Positions 52,138 to 61,670 of a stretch of 64,000 nt of DNA are shown here, in pieces. The position numbers and the translations under genes were made by a program. Source of the stretch: CAG-791 sp963658695 (lineage in GTDB: Bacteria; Bacillota; Clostridia; Lachnospirales; Lachnospiraceae); NCBI GenBank assembly GCA_963658695.1, contig CAVKRN010000002.1:49895-113894 (forward strand), written 5' to 3'. Below the pieces are notes generated by a model, which saw nothing but the letters and a program-made list of their open reading frames with translations, was not told the origin of the DNA and made no database searches. Within the stretch, counting starts at the first letter, position 1; each line of letters opens with the position of its first letter.

Positions 52138-53856
52138 GTGAAGCAAATGAAACATAAAAAAATCGAAAATTCTTACCGGCTGCAGAATAAACTGATTTTT
52201 TCTCTGTGCGTCATGGGGGGTGCACTTACGGTGGTGATCTCACTGTTCGCCTATCGAACCACAAAATCCTATCTGGAGGAGTTGTATGCGGAGCGGGTCA
52301 CAACGAATTGCAATGCGATTGCGACGATGCTCTCTGCGGATGACGTAGAAACGGTTATTTCCGAAGGCGGGAATCAGACGGAAGCCTATCAGAAAATGTG
52401 CGCACTGTTTAATACGCTCAAGGAAGAGGGGAATGTAACCTATCTATCCCTTACGGTTCCGGATGAGGACAGTGTTCATTTCTATATCGATGCCTGTGTG
52501 CCGGATATGGGCGATGATGCAGCAAACCAAATGCCGTACGGGGAGGATGTTCTCTACACGGATGCAGTATATGTAGAGGGAAAAGGCCAGAAACAAACGG
52601 AGCTTGATCTGCAGAAATATTATGAAATCTATGATTGCTTTGTCCGGAATAAGGGGCTTGCTGTACCGACACTAACGGACAACGATTATGGGTACAATTA
52701 CACGGGAATTGCTGTAGTTCTGGATGCAGACGGACAGGCCATTGCTGAAGTGCAGTACATTCTGGATATGGCGGAGATAAAGGAGTACCTTCGTTCATTT
52801 CTGCTGCGCATGCTGGCGATCTCCTTTGTCATCATTGCCGTCGGCGTTGCAGCCTACTTCTTTTTCACAAAGAAGACGTTGGCAACACCGATTACGAAGC
52901 TTGCAAGATTCACACAGAACATTACGGATACCGGTGTTTTTAAGCACCAGCGCATTGAGCTTAAGACGGGCGATGAGATTGAGATGCTCAGCGATTCCGT
53001 TAACTACATGCTGGAAAAGCTCGAGGACTACATCGAAAATCTCTCCAGGGTTACGGCGGAAAAAGAGCGAATCGGTGCGGAACTGGACATTGCCACCAGA
53101 ATACAGGCATCCATCCTGCCCTGCATTTTTCCTGCATTTCCGGATAGAAAAGAATTCAATATACATGCTGCCATGACACCGGCCAAGGAGGTTGGCGGGG
53201 ATTTCTATGATTTCTTTATGATTGATGAACGGCACCTTGCCATTGTTGTTGCGGATGTATCCGGAAAGGGAGTTCCGGCAGCGCTATTCATGGTTATCGG
53301 AAAGACACTGATCAAGGATCACAGCCAGAACGGCAAGGAGCTGGGACAGGTATTTACGGATGTGAACAATCTTCTCTGTGAATCCAACAGTGAGGATCTG
53401 TTCATCACAGCATTTGAGGGTGTCCTTGATCTGGTGACCGGTGAATTCAGCTATGTCAATGCGGGACATGAGATGCCGTTCCTGCTGCAAGGCGGCAGAT
53501 TTGACGCGGTTCGGATAAAGCCCGGTTTTGTCCTTGCCGGTGTCGAAGATATGCAGTACAAGGCAGGAACCATTATGATGCATCCGGGGGACAAAATCTT
53601 TCAGTATACGGACGGCGTTACGGAGGCGACAAATCGGAATAACCAGCTCTTTGGAATGGAGAGGCTTTCGGAAAGCCTGAACCGGGTGAAGGATGAGACG
53701 CCGGAGGAAATTATTGAATCGGTGAAGCGAGATATTGATGCATTTGTCGGCGATGCGCCTCAATTCGATGATATCACGATGCTCTGTCTGGATTACCGGT
53801 CGAGAATGGTCGTTACAGAGGATGCCGAATCGGCAGATGCAGGAGATCGGGCATGA
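52138..53856 (+). CDS. membrane SpoIIE/PP2C-type phosphatase with HAMP domain
   Basis: 572 residues from GTG 52138 (GAAGGTGG eight bases before; the frame is open upstream but unsupported). Domains: TM1 ~18-40, an extracellular sensor of ~175 residues, TM2 ~222-246, a HAMP-like linker (TPITKLARFTQNITDTG...EIEMLSDSVNYML), a short coiled coil, and the SpoIIE phosphatase domain ~330-555 with VGGDFYDFFMIDERH, VVADVSGKGVPAALFMV and APQFDDITMLCLDYR. Such enzymes dephosphorylate an anti-sigma antagonist (STAS protein). Its ATGA stop overlaps the jetA start, so it is translationally coupled to the Wadjet genes. Confidence 0.9.
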   Translation: MKQMKHKKIENSYRLQNKLIFSLCVMGGALTVVISLFAYRTTKSYLEELYAERVTTNCNAIATMLSADDVETVISEGGNQTEAYQKMCALFNTLKEEGNVTYLSLTVPDEDSVHFYIDACVPDMGDDAANQMPYGEDVLYTDAVYVEGKGQKQTELDLQKYYEIYDCFVRNKGLAVPTLTDNDYGYNYTGIAVVLDADGQAIAEVQYILDMAEIKEYLRSFLLRMLAISFVIIAVGVAAYFFFTKKTLATPITKLARFTQNITDTGVFKHQRIELKTGDEIEMLSDSVNYMLEKLEDYIENLSRVTAEKERIGAELDIATRIQASILPCIFPAFPDRKEFNIHAAMTPAKEVGGDFYDFFMIDERHLAIVVADVSGKGVPAALFMVIGKTLIKDHSQNGKELGQVFTDVNNLLCESNSEDLFITAFEGVLDLVTGEFSYVNAGHEMPFLLQGGRFDAVRIKPGFVLAGVEDMQYKAGTIMMHPGDKIFQYTDGVTEATNRNNQLFGMERLSESLNRVKDETPEEIIESVKRDIDAFVGDAPQFDDITMLCLDYRSRMVVTEDAESADAGDRA

Positions 53857-55340
53857 GTGCATTGTTTCAAGTGCTTCCGGAGAATTTCTTCCATCCGCTT
53901 GCAGCACCCGGGAAAATCGTATATTGGGAATGCATGGAAAGGCTGTTTGCGATTACATCGCAGCAGCTTTCTTTTGGTGTGGAACGGGATGTTCTGGTAG
54001 ATGAGCTGACATACTATTTTGATTCACAGCTGTCGGCGGAAATCGAAGAGGATACCGATACCGGAGTCATGTCCTCCAGAGATAAGGCGAATTTTATTCT
54101 GCGCCGCCTGGAGGGGTACGGCTGGATCTACACAGATGTGGACTACAGCTATGTGCAGCGGGTGAATTTCCGTGATTACGCCGTAGCTATGATGAAGTCG
54201 CTGCAGAACATCTCCGGCGGGCAGCGGGCCGAGTATCAAGGCTATATTTATACCATCTACAACCTGACCAGGGCCAAGGAGAGTCCGGGAGTCGGGTTGC
54301 TTCAGATCGTGGAGAATACGGACGCGCTGATTACCGGTTTAAAGACCTTAAATGCCAACATCAAAAAGTACATCGATGAGCTGACACGGCATCAGACGGT
54401 GCAGGAGATCATGGATGCCCTGCTCAACGATTACTACACCAATGTGGTGGATAAGGCATACCACCGCCTTGTCACTTCGGACAACGTATCCAAGTTCCGA
54501 CCGGAGATTCTGGATCGTCTGGAATCGAACGCCAGAAGCAAACAATTTCTGGAGCAGGCAGCAAGGGAGATCGCAGAAATTAAGGAGCTGTCGGAGGAAA
54601 AGGCCAGAGAGCAGGTGATGACATATCTGCATGAGGTCATTTCTGCATTCCGGGAGATGGATGTTATTTTGGAGGAAATCAATCAGAAGAACACCAAATA
54701 CCAGGGGGCTGCTATCGCCCGGGCGAAGTTCCTTTTAACGAGCAGCGCCGATGTGAAGGGGCAGCTGAAAACAATTGTTACAGCGCTGGCCGAGAAAATG
54801 CAGGAGGAAACTCTCGATCCGGCAGGCTTCTATGAGCTGGAGGAAACGGACCGGCTGATTCGTATTTTTTCGTGGAATTTTCTGGACATGGACTCACTGT
54901 ATGCTCCGGTGGAGGGCAGAAAGGAATTTGCTGCGCAGGAGCTGGAGACCGTGGAGATTGATGAGGTGCAGAGGCTCACCAAGCGCCTGGCCATGGAAAA
55001 GAAGCTTGCTAATGTGCTAAGTCCTGCCAAAATCGGTGCCTATGTGGAGAAGTGCCTGGATAGCAGGGACAGCATGATGGCAGCGGAAATCCTACGGTAC
55101 CGGAAAGCAGGAGAAGAGGAGAACATGGAGGCACTGCCGGCTTCTGTACAGCAAGGGACGGAAGATGGTGCCGATACGCAGATAACGGAATCGGAGTATT
55201 CGGATCTGGAACGATTTATACGAGTGATTTATATCCGGTTGTATGGACAGCGCAAGCGAATGTCCTACCGCATCATTCCGCAGAATGAGATTGAAGTGAA
55301 AGGGTACCGCTTTCGGAATTTCACCATTGTAAAGCGCTGA
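53853..55340 (+). CDS. jetA: Wadjet system protein JetA (MukF/MksF-like kleisin partner)
   Basis: 495 residues. The start MSALFQVLPENFFHPLAA fits the JetA N-terminus (LFxVLPENxF), followed by winged-helix-like and helical regions (RLEGYGWIYTDVDYSYVQRVNF; LQIVENTDALITGLKTLNANIKKYIDEL). In Wadjet systems JetA is the kleisin subunit joining JetC to JetB; the complex is related to the MukBEF/MksBEF condensins and acts with JetD to cut incoming circular DNA. The ATG overlaps the phosphatase stop by four bases. jetB follows after 80 bases. The order A-B-C-D is the usual one. The Wadjet subtype cannot be fixed by eye. Confidence 0.88.
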   Translation: MSALFQVLPENFFHPLAAPGKIVYWECMERLFAITSQQLSFGVERDVLVDELTYYFDSQLSAEIEEDTDTGVMSSRDKANFILRRLEGYGWIYTDVDYSYVQRVNFRDYAVAMMKSLQNISGGQRAEYQGYIYTIYNLTRAKESPGVGLLQIVENTDALITGLKTLNANIKKYIDELTRHQTVQEIMDALLNDYYTNVVDKAYHRLVTSDNVSKFRPEILDRLESNARSKQFLEQAAREIAEIKELSEEKAREQVMTYLHEVISAFREMDVILEEINQKNTKYQGAAIARAKFLLTSSADVKGQLKTIVTALAEKMQEETLDPAGFYELEETDRLIRIFSWNFLDMDSLYAPVEGRKEFAAQELETVEIDEVQRLTKRLAMEKKLANVLSPAKIGAYVEKCLDSRDSMMAAEILRYRKAGEEENMEALPASVQQGTEDGADTQITESEYSDLERFIRVIYIRLYGQRKRMSYRIIPQNEIEVKGYRFRNFTIVKR

Positions 55341-55420
55341 GTGGGGATGCCTCGGAGACAATGGGAATTCACATCGCAACGGTGAACCGGAAAAAGAGAC
55401 ACCGGAGAGGAAACAAGTAA

Positions 55421-56032
55421 ATGGAAGTCTTGGAAGGATTGTCGCAAAAGGACCAGGAGCAGTTCCGCAGGGTCTGCGGAAAACTGTTATCCTCGTGTTT
55501 TATCTGTAAACGAAATGAAAACACCAAGTCGGATTACTACTTTATCATGCGGCTTCGTGAGCAAATAGAAGAGTACCTTGGCGTTCTGGGACTTTCTCTG
55601 GAGATCAGTGAACAATACGGCGTGATCCAGCTGGTGAGCCGGGAAGGCCTTGGCCATGCGAACCTGAAGCTGGCCGACTCCATTATTTTACTGATTCTGC
55701 GCATTTTGTACGATGAAAAGAAGCGTGAGCTTTCACTGACGGATGTTGTGGTCAATGTGGGTGACATTCAGGAAAAGTATCTGTCGATGAAGGTGCGGGA
55801 TAAGCAGATCGACAAAACCACGATGAACAATGCGCTGCGCACATTAAAGCGATACAACCTGGTAAATCTTCTGGACCGTGACATGACGCAGGAGGATGGC
55901 AGAATACTGATTTATGATTCGATCCTCATGGCTGTGCGGGTGGAGGATATTCAGAAGGTGTCGGATCTGATTGACAAGTACCGGAAGGGAGGAAAAGCGG
56001 ATGAAGCAGTTGAGGAAAATCCGGCTGATTAA
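55421..56032 (+). CDS. jetB: Wadjet system protein JetB (DUF4194, MukE/MksE-like)
   Basis: 203 residues, normal for JetB. Features: QFRRVCGKLLSSCFICKRN, a winged-helix region ISEQYGVIQLVSREGLGHANLKLADSIILLILRILY, and KTTMNNALRTLKRYNLVNLLDRD. JetB is the kite (MukE-like) subunit bound to the JetA kleisin. GGAGAGGAAACAAGTAA precedes ATG 55421. Its end overlaps jetC by 32 bases, another sign of tight coupling. Confidence 0.88.
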   Translation: MEVLEGLSQKDQEQFRRVCGKLLSSCFICKRNENTKSDYYFIMRLREQIEEYLGVLGLSLEISEQYGVIQLVSREGLGHANLKLADSIILLILRILYDEKKRELSLTDVVVNVGDIQEKYLSMKVRDKQIDKTTMNNALRTLKRYNLVNLLDRDMTQEDGRILIYDSILMAVRVEDIQKVSDLIDKYRKGGKADEAVEENPAD

Positions 56033-59000
56033 CTGGCACCGGTTTACGGATGAAACCATTGAACTGGCAGACGCATGCCTGTTATCCGGTGAAAACGGCG
56101 CCGGCAAATCCACCATTCTGGACGCCATTCAGCTGGTCGTAACTGCCAGCAAAAATAACTTCAACAAGGCCGCCCATGAAAAGGGAAAGCGAACGCTGAA
56201 TACCTATGTTCGCTGCAAGACCGGACAGGAAGGAAAGCCCTATGAGCGGACGGGCGAGATATCAGCCCACGTAGCGCTGGAATTCTATGACGAGCAGAAG
56301 CAGATTCCGTTTATTCTTGGCTGCGTAATGGATTCGGCATCCGAGGAACGGGAACCGAACATTGCCTGGTATCTGATGGAGCGCAGCGAGCTGGAATCCG
56401 GAATGTTCTTCAACGGGCGCCAGGTTCGCAGTATTTCCTCCTTCCGATCGGCGAACGGGAAGGCCATCCGTGTGTGGGCTACTACACAGAAGCAGGCACA
56501 GGCTATGATTCTGCAGCGCTTTGGAAGGCTGGAGGATAAATTCTTTACGTTGATTCCAAAGGCACTGGCCTTCAAGCCCATTTCCGACATCAAGGATTTT
56601 GTATATTCCTATGTGCTGGATGAAAAGGAGGTCAACATCGATGCGCTTCGGGAGAATGTCCGAAGCTATCAGGACCTCTCTCGAACACTGGAGGATGTAA
56701 AACGGCGCATCCGTGAGCTGGAGCGGATTACGGCCACCCATGAGCAGATTGATAACTGTATCCGCATCGATCAGTATCAGGAGTACTATCTGGCGCGGTG
56801 CGAGCAGGATATGCTGGAAGAAGCTATTCGCGGACTGGAAGGGAAGATTCGTTCCGATGAAATCCGGCAGAAGGACTTTGAGCGGCAGAAACAGGAGCTG
56901 GCCGGTCGAGTGCAGTCACTGGAGGAGATGATCACAAATCTTTCGGTGGAGCTTGGCTCCAATACGGAGTATCAGGCATATCTGGAGCTGGAACGGCGCA
57001 AGCAGACGCTGGAAGCGGAGCTGAAAAAGGCGGAGAAGGATGTGCGCGAGCTGATGCAGCGGGTGAAGCTGGCACTGAAGCTGACGCAGGATCTTTGCGA
57101 AAAAGAAGACGTTACCGGTAGGCAGGACGAGTGCATTCAGCATTATACAGGGTGTCTCTTGGCTCTAAAGGAGCAGGAGAGTCTGGTGGAGCTGCGGGAG
57201 CTTCTGGAAACGGTAATTGCATATAAAAAGAAGCTGTATGACCATTTGCAGGAACAGGCAGCGGGCCAGAGAGTGAAGCTCCATGAAATGGAGCTGCAGG
57301 GGCAAGAGCTGGCCGGACAGATTCGCGAGCTGGAGCAGAAAAAACTGCGATACCGTCCGGAGGTTTTACGACTGAAGGAGGCGGTGGAGCTTCAGCTGCG
57401 CCGGAACGGGAAAAGCGGGGAGGTGCGGATCCTCTGTGAGCAGCTGGAGATTACCGATCCTGCCTGGCAGGATGCGGTAGAGGGGTATCTGAATACGCAG
57501 CGCTTTTATCTTCTGGTTTCACCGGAGGATTTTGATCTGAGTGTGAATGCCTATGACCGCCTCCGGAAAGAAAAAAAGGCGTATGGTGTCGGTCTTGTCA
57601 ACACGGGAAAGCTGGACCAATACGATATGACTCCGGCAGGATCCCTTGCGGAAAAGGTATCCTCCGGAAATCTTTACGCGCGCCGCTACATCAATATGGT
57701 TCTGGGAAAGGTGCACTGCTGCGATAAAGCAGAAGAACTCAAGCATCATGAAATCTCCATTACCAGAACCTGCATGCGTTATCAGAATCATGTAGTAAGT
57801 GCCATTAAGCCCGAGGTCTTCAAGACACCGTATATCGGTGCAAAGGCATATGAAATTCAGTTGGCCGCCAGAAAAAAGGAACGGGAGGAGCTGACGGCCC
57901 GGATCCAGGAAATTCGCTCCGGTGAGCATAGTCTTCGCGAGGCATTGACATCACTGGATACAACGGCGGATATGGATGTAAAGTACCAGCTTCGCGCTCT
58001 GGAGGACGAGCGGCGCCTGGAGCAGGAACAAAAACGGATCAAGGAGGATCTGAAGGCGATCGGTGCCAACAAGTCCTTTCTGGAGAAGCAGCTTCATCTG
58101 CAGGAGTTGCAGGAAGAGAAAAAAACGCTGGATGGCAGGCGCGATCTGCTTTCGCAGAACATCGGCAGCTGCGCGCAAAGCATAGAATCTGCAACGCAGA
58201 AGATTTTACAGCTTCAGGAGCAAAAGGCGCAGAGAACGGAGATGGTTGCGCAGCTTTTGCTGCGTCTGGCCAAGGACGGTCAGAGCGTTGAGGAGAATTA
58301 CCAGAAGGAACGGGGCAAGAGAGCCTCTCTGGAGAGCTTCCACAGCGGCTTTGAGGGCGCCCGAAAATCCAATGCGACCCGCCGGGAACAGTTTACAAAG
58401 GACATGGAAGAGCAGATGCATGCCTACAAAATCGCGCATGATTTTGGCGGTGCTGCCTCCTATGAAGGGTATTCTGCTTTTCATGATGAGTACATCCGCC
58501 TGAAGGACTCCAGATTGCTGGATTATGAGGAAAAGGTTCAAAAGGCAAGGGAATCGGCCGAGGAAGAGTTCCGGGAGCAGTTTCTTTCCAAGCTGCAGGA
58601 GAATATCAAGCAGGCCCAGTCCGAATTCCGGGAGCTGAATCGGGCTCTGCAGGAGATACACTTTGCGCATGAAAAATACGAGTTTCTCCATACCCCCAAG
58701 GCTTCCGAACAGAAATACTACAGCATGATCATGGACGATTTTAATGTGATGGGCGGGGAATCCATATTTTCCGGCATGTTCCACGCTAATCACAAGGAGG
58801 TCATTGAGGAACTGTTTGAAAAGCTTTCGCTGGACGATGAGAACAGTCAGGAAACGCTGCAACGGTATACGGATTACCGGTTTTATATGGACTACGACAT
58901 CAAGATTACCTGTGACGACGGCAGCTACATGTTTTATTCCAAGGTGGCGAGAGAAAAGTCCGGCGGAGAAACTCAAACGCCGTTCTATATTACGGTGGCG

Positions 59001-59261
59001 GCCAGCTTTATGCAGCTCTACCGGGGCAGCATCGGCGGGGATGCAGTGGGGCTTGTCATGATGGACGAGGCCTTCAATAACATGGATGATGAGAGAATTC
59101 AGGGCGTATTGTCCTTTATGCGCAGCACGCAGCTTCAGCTGATCATTTCCGCACCGCCGGAGAAAATTCAGTACATCGGGCCGTCCATGGACAAGGTGCT
59201 GCTGGTTCTGGCGGACGGCAATCAGAGCTATGTAGAAGATTTCACCCATGAAACGATATGA
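56001..59261 (+). CDS. jetC: Wadjet system SMC-like ATPase JetC
   Basis: 1086 residues from ATG 56001 (GGAGG eight bases upstream). SMC/MukB-type layout: Walker A GENGAGKST at residues 30-38, long coiled coils (~230-500 and ~640-900) around a hinge near 500-640 (RFYLLVSPEDFDLSVNAYDRL...VHCCDKAEELKHH), then the ABC signature KSGGETQTP at ~986-993 and Walker B GLVMMDEAFNNMD at ~1017-1029. It is the motor subunit thought to extrude DNA loops and recognise circular DNA by size. Ends overlapping jetD by 14 bases. All ATPase motifs are intact. Confidence 0.93.
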   Translation: MKQLRKIRLINWHRFTDETIELADACLLSGENGAGKSTILDAIQLVVTASKNNFNKAAHEKGKRTLNTYVRCKTGQEGKPYERTGEISAHVALEFYDEQKQIPFILGCVMDSASEEREPNIAWYLMERSELESGMFFNGRQVRSISSFRSANGKAIRVWATTQKQAQAMILQRFGRLEDKFFTLIPKALAFKPISDIKDFVYSYVLDEKEVNIDALRENVRSYQDLSRTLEDVKRRIRELERITATHEQIDNCIRIDQYQEYYLARCEQDMLEEAIRGLEGKIRSDEIRQKDFERQKQELAGRVQSLEEMITNLSVELGSNTEYQAYLELERRKQTLEAELKKAEKDVRELMQRVKLALKLTQDLCEKEDVTGRQDECIQHYTGCLLALKEQESLVELRELLETVIAYKKKLYDHLQEQAAGQRVKLHEMELQGQELAGQIRELEQKKLRYRPEVLRLKEAVELQLRRNGKSGEVRILCEQLEITDPAWQDAVEGYLNTQRFYLLVSPEDFDLSVNAYDRLRKEKKAYGVGLVNTGKLDQYDMTPAGSLAEKVSSGNLYARRYINMVLGKVHCCDKAEELKHHEISITRTCMRYQNHVVSAIKPEVFKTPYIGAKAYEIQLAARKKEREELTARIQEIRSGEHSLREALTSLDTTADMDVKYQLRALEDERRLEQEQKRIKEDLKAIGANKSFLEKQLHLQELQEEKKTLDGRRDLLSQNIGSCAQSIESATQKILQLQEQKAQRTEMVAQLLLRLAKDGQSVEENYQKERGKRASLESFHSGFEGARKSNATRREQFTKDMEEQMHAYKIAHDFGGAASYEGYSAFHDEYIRLKDSRLLDYEEKVQKARESAEEEFREQFLSKLQENIKQAQSEFRELNRALQEIHFAHEKYEFLHTPKASEQKYYSMIMDDFNVMGGESIFSGMFHANHKEVIEELFEKLSLDDENSQETLQRYTDYRFYMDYDIKITCDDGSYMFYSKVAREKSGGETQTPFYITVAASFMQLYRGSIGGDAVGLVMMDEAFNNMDDERIQGVLSFMRSTQLQLIISAPPEKIQYIGPSMDKVLLVLADGNQSYVEDFTHETI

Positions 59262-60447
59262 TGAGAGAATGCTGGGACTCCTCTTGGACCGGTATGAGAA
59301 GAGCCTCCTTTCGGAGGGGCGCAACAGCAGAACCATTCACATTGTGCAGCGGATTACAAAGGAAGCGTTTCCGGAGTATTACGATGCTGCTTCCATTGAA
59401 TATGAAGAGATTCACAGGCAGCTTGGTGAGCTGGAGGCCAAAGGTCTGATCACGCTGATCTGGAAGGGCAAAAAGGCAGGACACATTTTAGAAAAGTGTA
59501 CGCTGAAGGAAGAGCGCGTGGAAGATGTCTATGAGATGCTTTGCCGGCAGACCAAAACGGATAAGCGAAGGAGTATCCTGCAGCTTCTGGAACGCTATGA
59601 AAATGAGCTTCCATCTTTTGTAAACGCGATCCAAGCAAGGCTTGCGGAGGGGAAAAGCGTTCGCCAATATGTGGACGAGGAGCGGCCGGAGGAATTGGAA
59701 CGCGTTCTGATGCTGGCGGCAGCGCTTTTGTCCAACGGGCAGCCGCAGTACCTGCGGAGCTTTTCCATTCGCGTATTTCATGACTCTAAGCTGGCGGAGA
59801 AGGAGCTTCATCTGGCGTGCCGGATTCTGACAGAATTTGAGCGGAAGGATCTTCCGACGGATCTGGAGGTTAATGAGGTTCTGGAGGAGTTTAATGTTTA
59901 TCGGAATCCGACATTTGTCTTCATCAAGGGAGAGGGAATGGATTTTGGCGGTTCGCAGGGAATCGGCATCTTTCAGGATGATCTGGCAATGGTCCGGGAA
60001 CAGCTGGGAACAGCAAAGGAGAAGCCGGATGTCATACTGACCATTGAGAATCTGACAAGCTACCACCGTTGGAATACCAAGGAACAGAGACTGGGGAAAC
60101 GGGAACTGGTACTGTATCTGGCCGGCTATGCCAACCATGTGAAGCGGCACTTCCTGGAGGAGCTGCACCGGCTTTTTCCGGAAACGAGGTTCTACCATTT
60201 CGGAGACATTGACTGCGGAGGCTTCCGCATCTGGAAGAATCTGTGCCGTTCCACCGGGATTCCGATCCGGACCTATGGGATGGATCTGGCTACCTGGCAG
60301 CAGTATAAGGAGACTGGCAGACCGCTTACGGCAGGAGATAAAAAGACCTTGCAGGCAATGTTGGAGGATGACTTTTACGCAGAGCAGCACACGCTGTTTG
60401 AGAAGATGCTGGCGGAGAATCGCAAGCTGGAGCAGGAGGGAATATGA
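59248..60447 (+). CDS. jetD: Wadjet system nuclease JetD (topoisomerase-VI-like toprim)
   Basis: 399 residues. N-terminal winged-helix region (FPEYYDAASIEYEEIHRQLGELEAKGLITLIWKG), then a C-terminal toprim fold with the catalytic Glu in VILTIENLTSYH and the metal DxD pair in FYHFGDIDCGGFRIW, followed by a closing ...ENRKLEQEGI typical of the DUF2220 group. JetD makes the double-strand cut in DNA captured by JetABC. It overlaps jetC (14 bases) and the next gene (ATGA, four bases). All four Wadjet genes are intact, so the system is likely functional. Confidence 0.92.
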   Translation: MKRYDERMLGLLLDRYEKSLLSEGRNSRTIHIVQRITKEAFPEYYDAASIEYEEIHRQLGELEAKGLITLIWKGKKAGHILEKCTLKEERVEDVYEMLCRQTKTDKRRSILQLLERYENELPSFVNAIQARLAEGKSVRQYVDEERPEELERVLMLAAALLSNGQPQYLRSFSIRVFHDSKLAEKELHLACRILTEFERKDLPTDLEVNEVLEEFNVYRNPTFVFIKGEGMDFGGSQGIGIFQDDLAMVREQLGTAKEKPDVILTIENLTSYHRWNTKEQRLGKRELVLYLAGYANHVKRHFLEELHRLFPETRFYHFGDIDCGGFRIWKNLCRSTGIPIRTYGMDLATWQQYKETGRPLTAGDKKTLQAMLEDDFYAEQHTLFEKMLAENRKLEQEGI

Positions 60448-61610
60448 GCGAGTTGTCTCTGGTTTTTACAGGAGATATTGGCTTTGACCGGTACATGGAC
60501 GGCAAATGGGAGGATGAGGAGCTGATTTCGGAAGAGCTTCTGGATTACCTTCACGGCGCAGACCACGTGGTTGCCAATGTGGAAGGCCCGCTGGTTGCGC
60601 AGCAGACGAATCAGGAAACGGTGGGTGTTCGGCAGCTGGTGCATACCATGAATCCGGCAGCGACAAGGGTTCTGCGGCGGATGCACGCAGACATCTGGAA
60701 TCTGTGCAACAACCACATCATGGATGCAGGGCCGGAGGGACTGTATGCAACGCTGCGGGAGGCCAAAGCGTGCGGCGCAAGGACCATCGGTGCGGGAGAA
60801 AACCTGGAAGCGGCGAGGAGACCGCTGTATTTTGACGAGGCCGGCGGCATTGGACTGTTCGCGGTTGGTTACCGGAGAGGCTGCAAGCCGGCAGCGGAAG
60901 CGTATCCAGGGTGCTACATGTGGAATGAAACGGAGCAAATCCGGGAAACAGTGTCTAAGATCAAAGCCCGCTGCAGGTGGTGCATACTGGTTGCCCATGC
61001 GGGAGAAGAGTTCACTGCCCTCCCCACGTGTTATACCAGAGACCGGTATCTGGAATTTCTGGAGATGGGCGTGGATGTGATCGTGGCACATCATCCGCAC
61101 GTACCGATGAATTATGAGAAAGTGGGAGAAAAGGTGATCTTTTACTCTCTCGGCAATTTTATCTTTGATACGGATTATCAGCGGGCACAGTACAATACGG
61201 AACGCGGTATTCTGGTGAAGCTTCATCTCACGGAAGAGGGTTATGACTTTGACGCACAGGGGCTTTGCATCAACCGGGAGACGGAGCACGTAGAGACAGC
61301 ACCGCTCCCGGATATCTTCACCGATGTTCCGGAACGGGAATACCGGCTTCTGGCACCATTGGCGGCAAAGATGTTCATTGCAGCGACCAAGCGGCAGCAA
61401 ATCTATCTGAACAAGGCCAAATGGCAGAATGCCTCCGAGGAGGAATGGAAGGAACACTTTGCAGATCCCAAGCGTTCCGGACGGGTGCCGGGGGAGGCTC
61501 TGGATTTTCAGATTGTTTGCCCCATGGCCGAAAAGGCAGAGCAAGGCGATTGGAAACAGTCCGGGCTGGACAAGGTAAAAAACTACATTTTGTCGCAGAT
61601 GGGGTCCTGA
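60444..61610 (+). CDS. CapA-family metallophosphatase
   Basis: 388 residues, no signal peptide or membrane span, so cytosolic, unlike anchored CapA/PgsA proteins of capsule synthesis. Calcineurin-like metal motifs: LVFTGDIGFDRY, VANVEGPLVAQ, IWNLCNNHIMDAG, LVAHAGEEF and VIVAHHPHVPMNYEK, with IFYSLGNFIFDTDYQ. The C-terminal ~110 residues are a separate helical addition. The start codon overlaps the jetD stop (ATGA), so it is translationally coupled to the Wadjet genes. Substrate unknown; capsule genes are not present nearby. Confidence 0.85.
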   Translation: MSELSLVFTGDIGFDRYMDGKWEDEELISEELLDYLHGADHVVANVEGPLVAQQTNQETVGVRQLVHTMNPAATRVLRRMHADIWNLCNNHIMDAGPEGLYATLREAKACGARTIGAGENLEAARRPLYFDEAGGIGLFAVGYRRGCKPAAEAYPGCYMWNETEQIRETVSKIKARCRWCILVAHAGEEFTALPTCYTRDRYLEFLEMGVDVIVAHHPHVPMNYEKVGEKVIFYSLGNFIFDTDYQRAQYNTERGILVKLHLTEEGYDFDAQGLCINRETEHVETAPLPDIFTDVPEREYRLLAPLAAKMFIAATKRQQIYLNKAKWQNASEEEWKEHFADPKRSGRVPGEALDFQIVCPMAEKAEQGDWKQSGLDKVKNYILSQMGS

Positions 61611-61670
61611 AAAGTTACCACAGATATAGTGACCTTGCAGCACAGCATTGGGTGATGAGGAGATGATATT

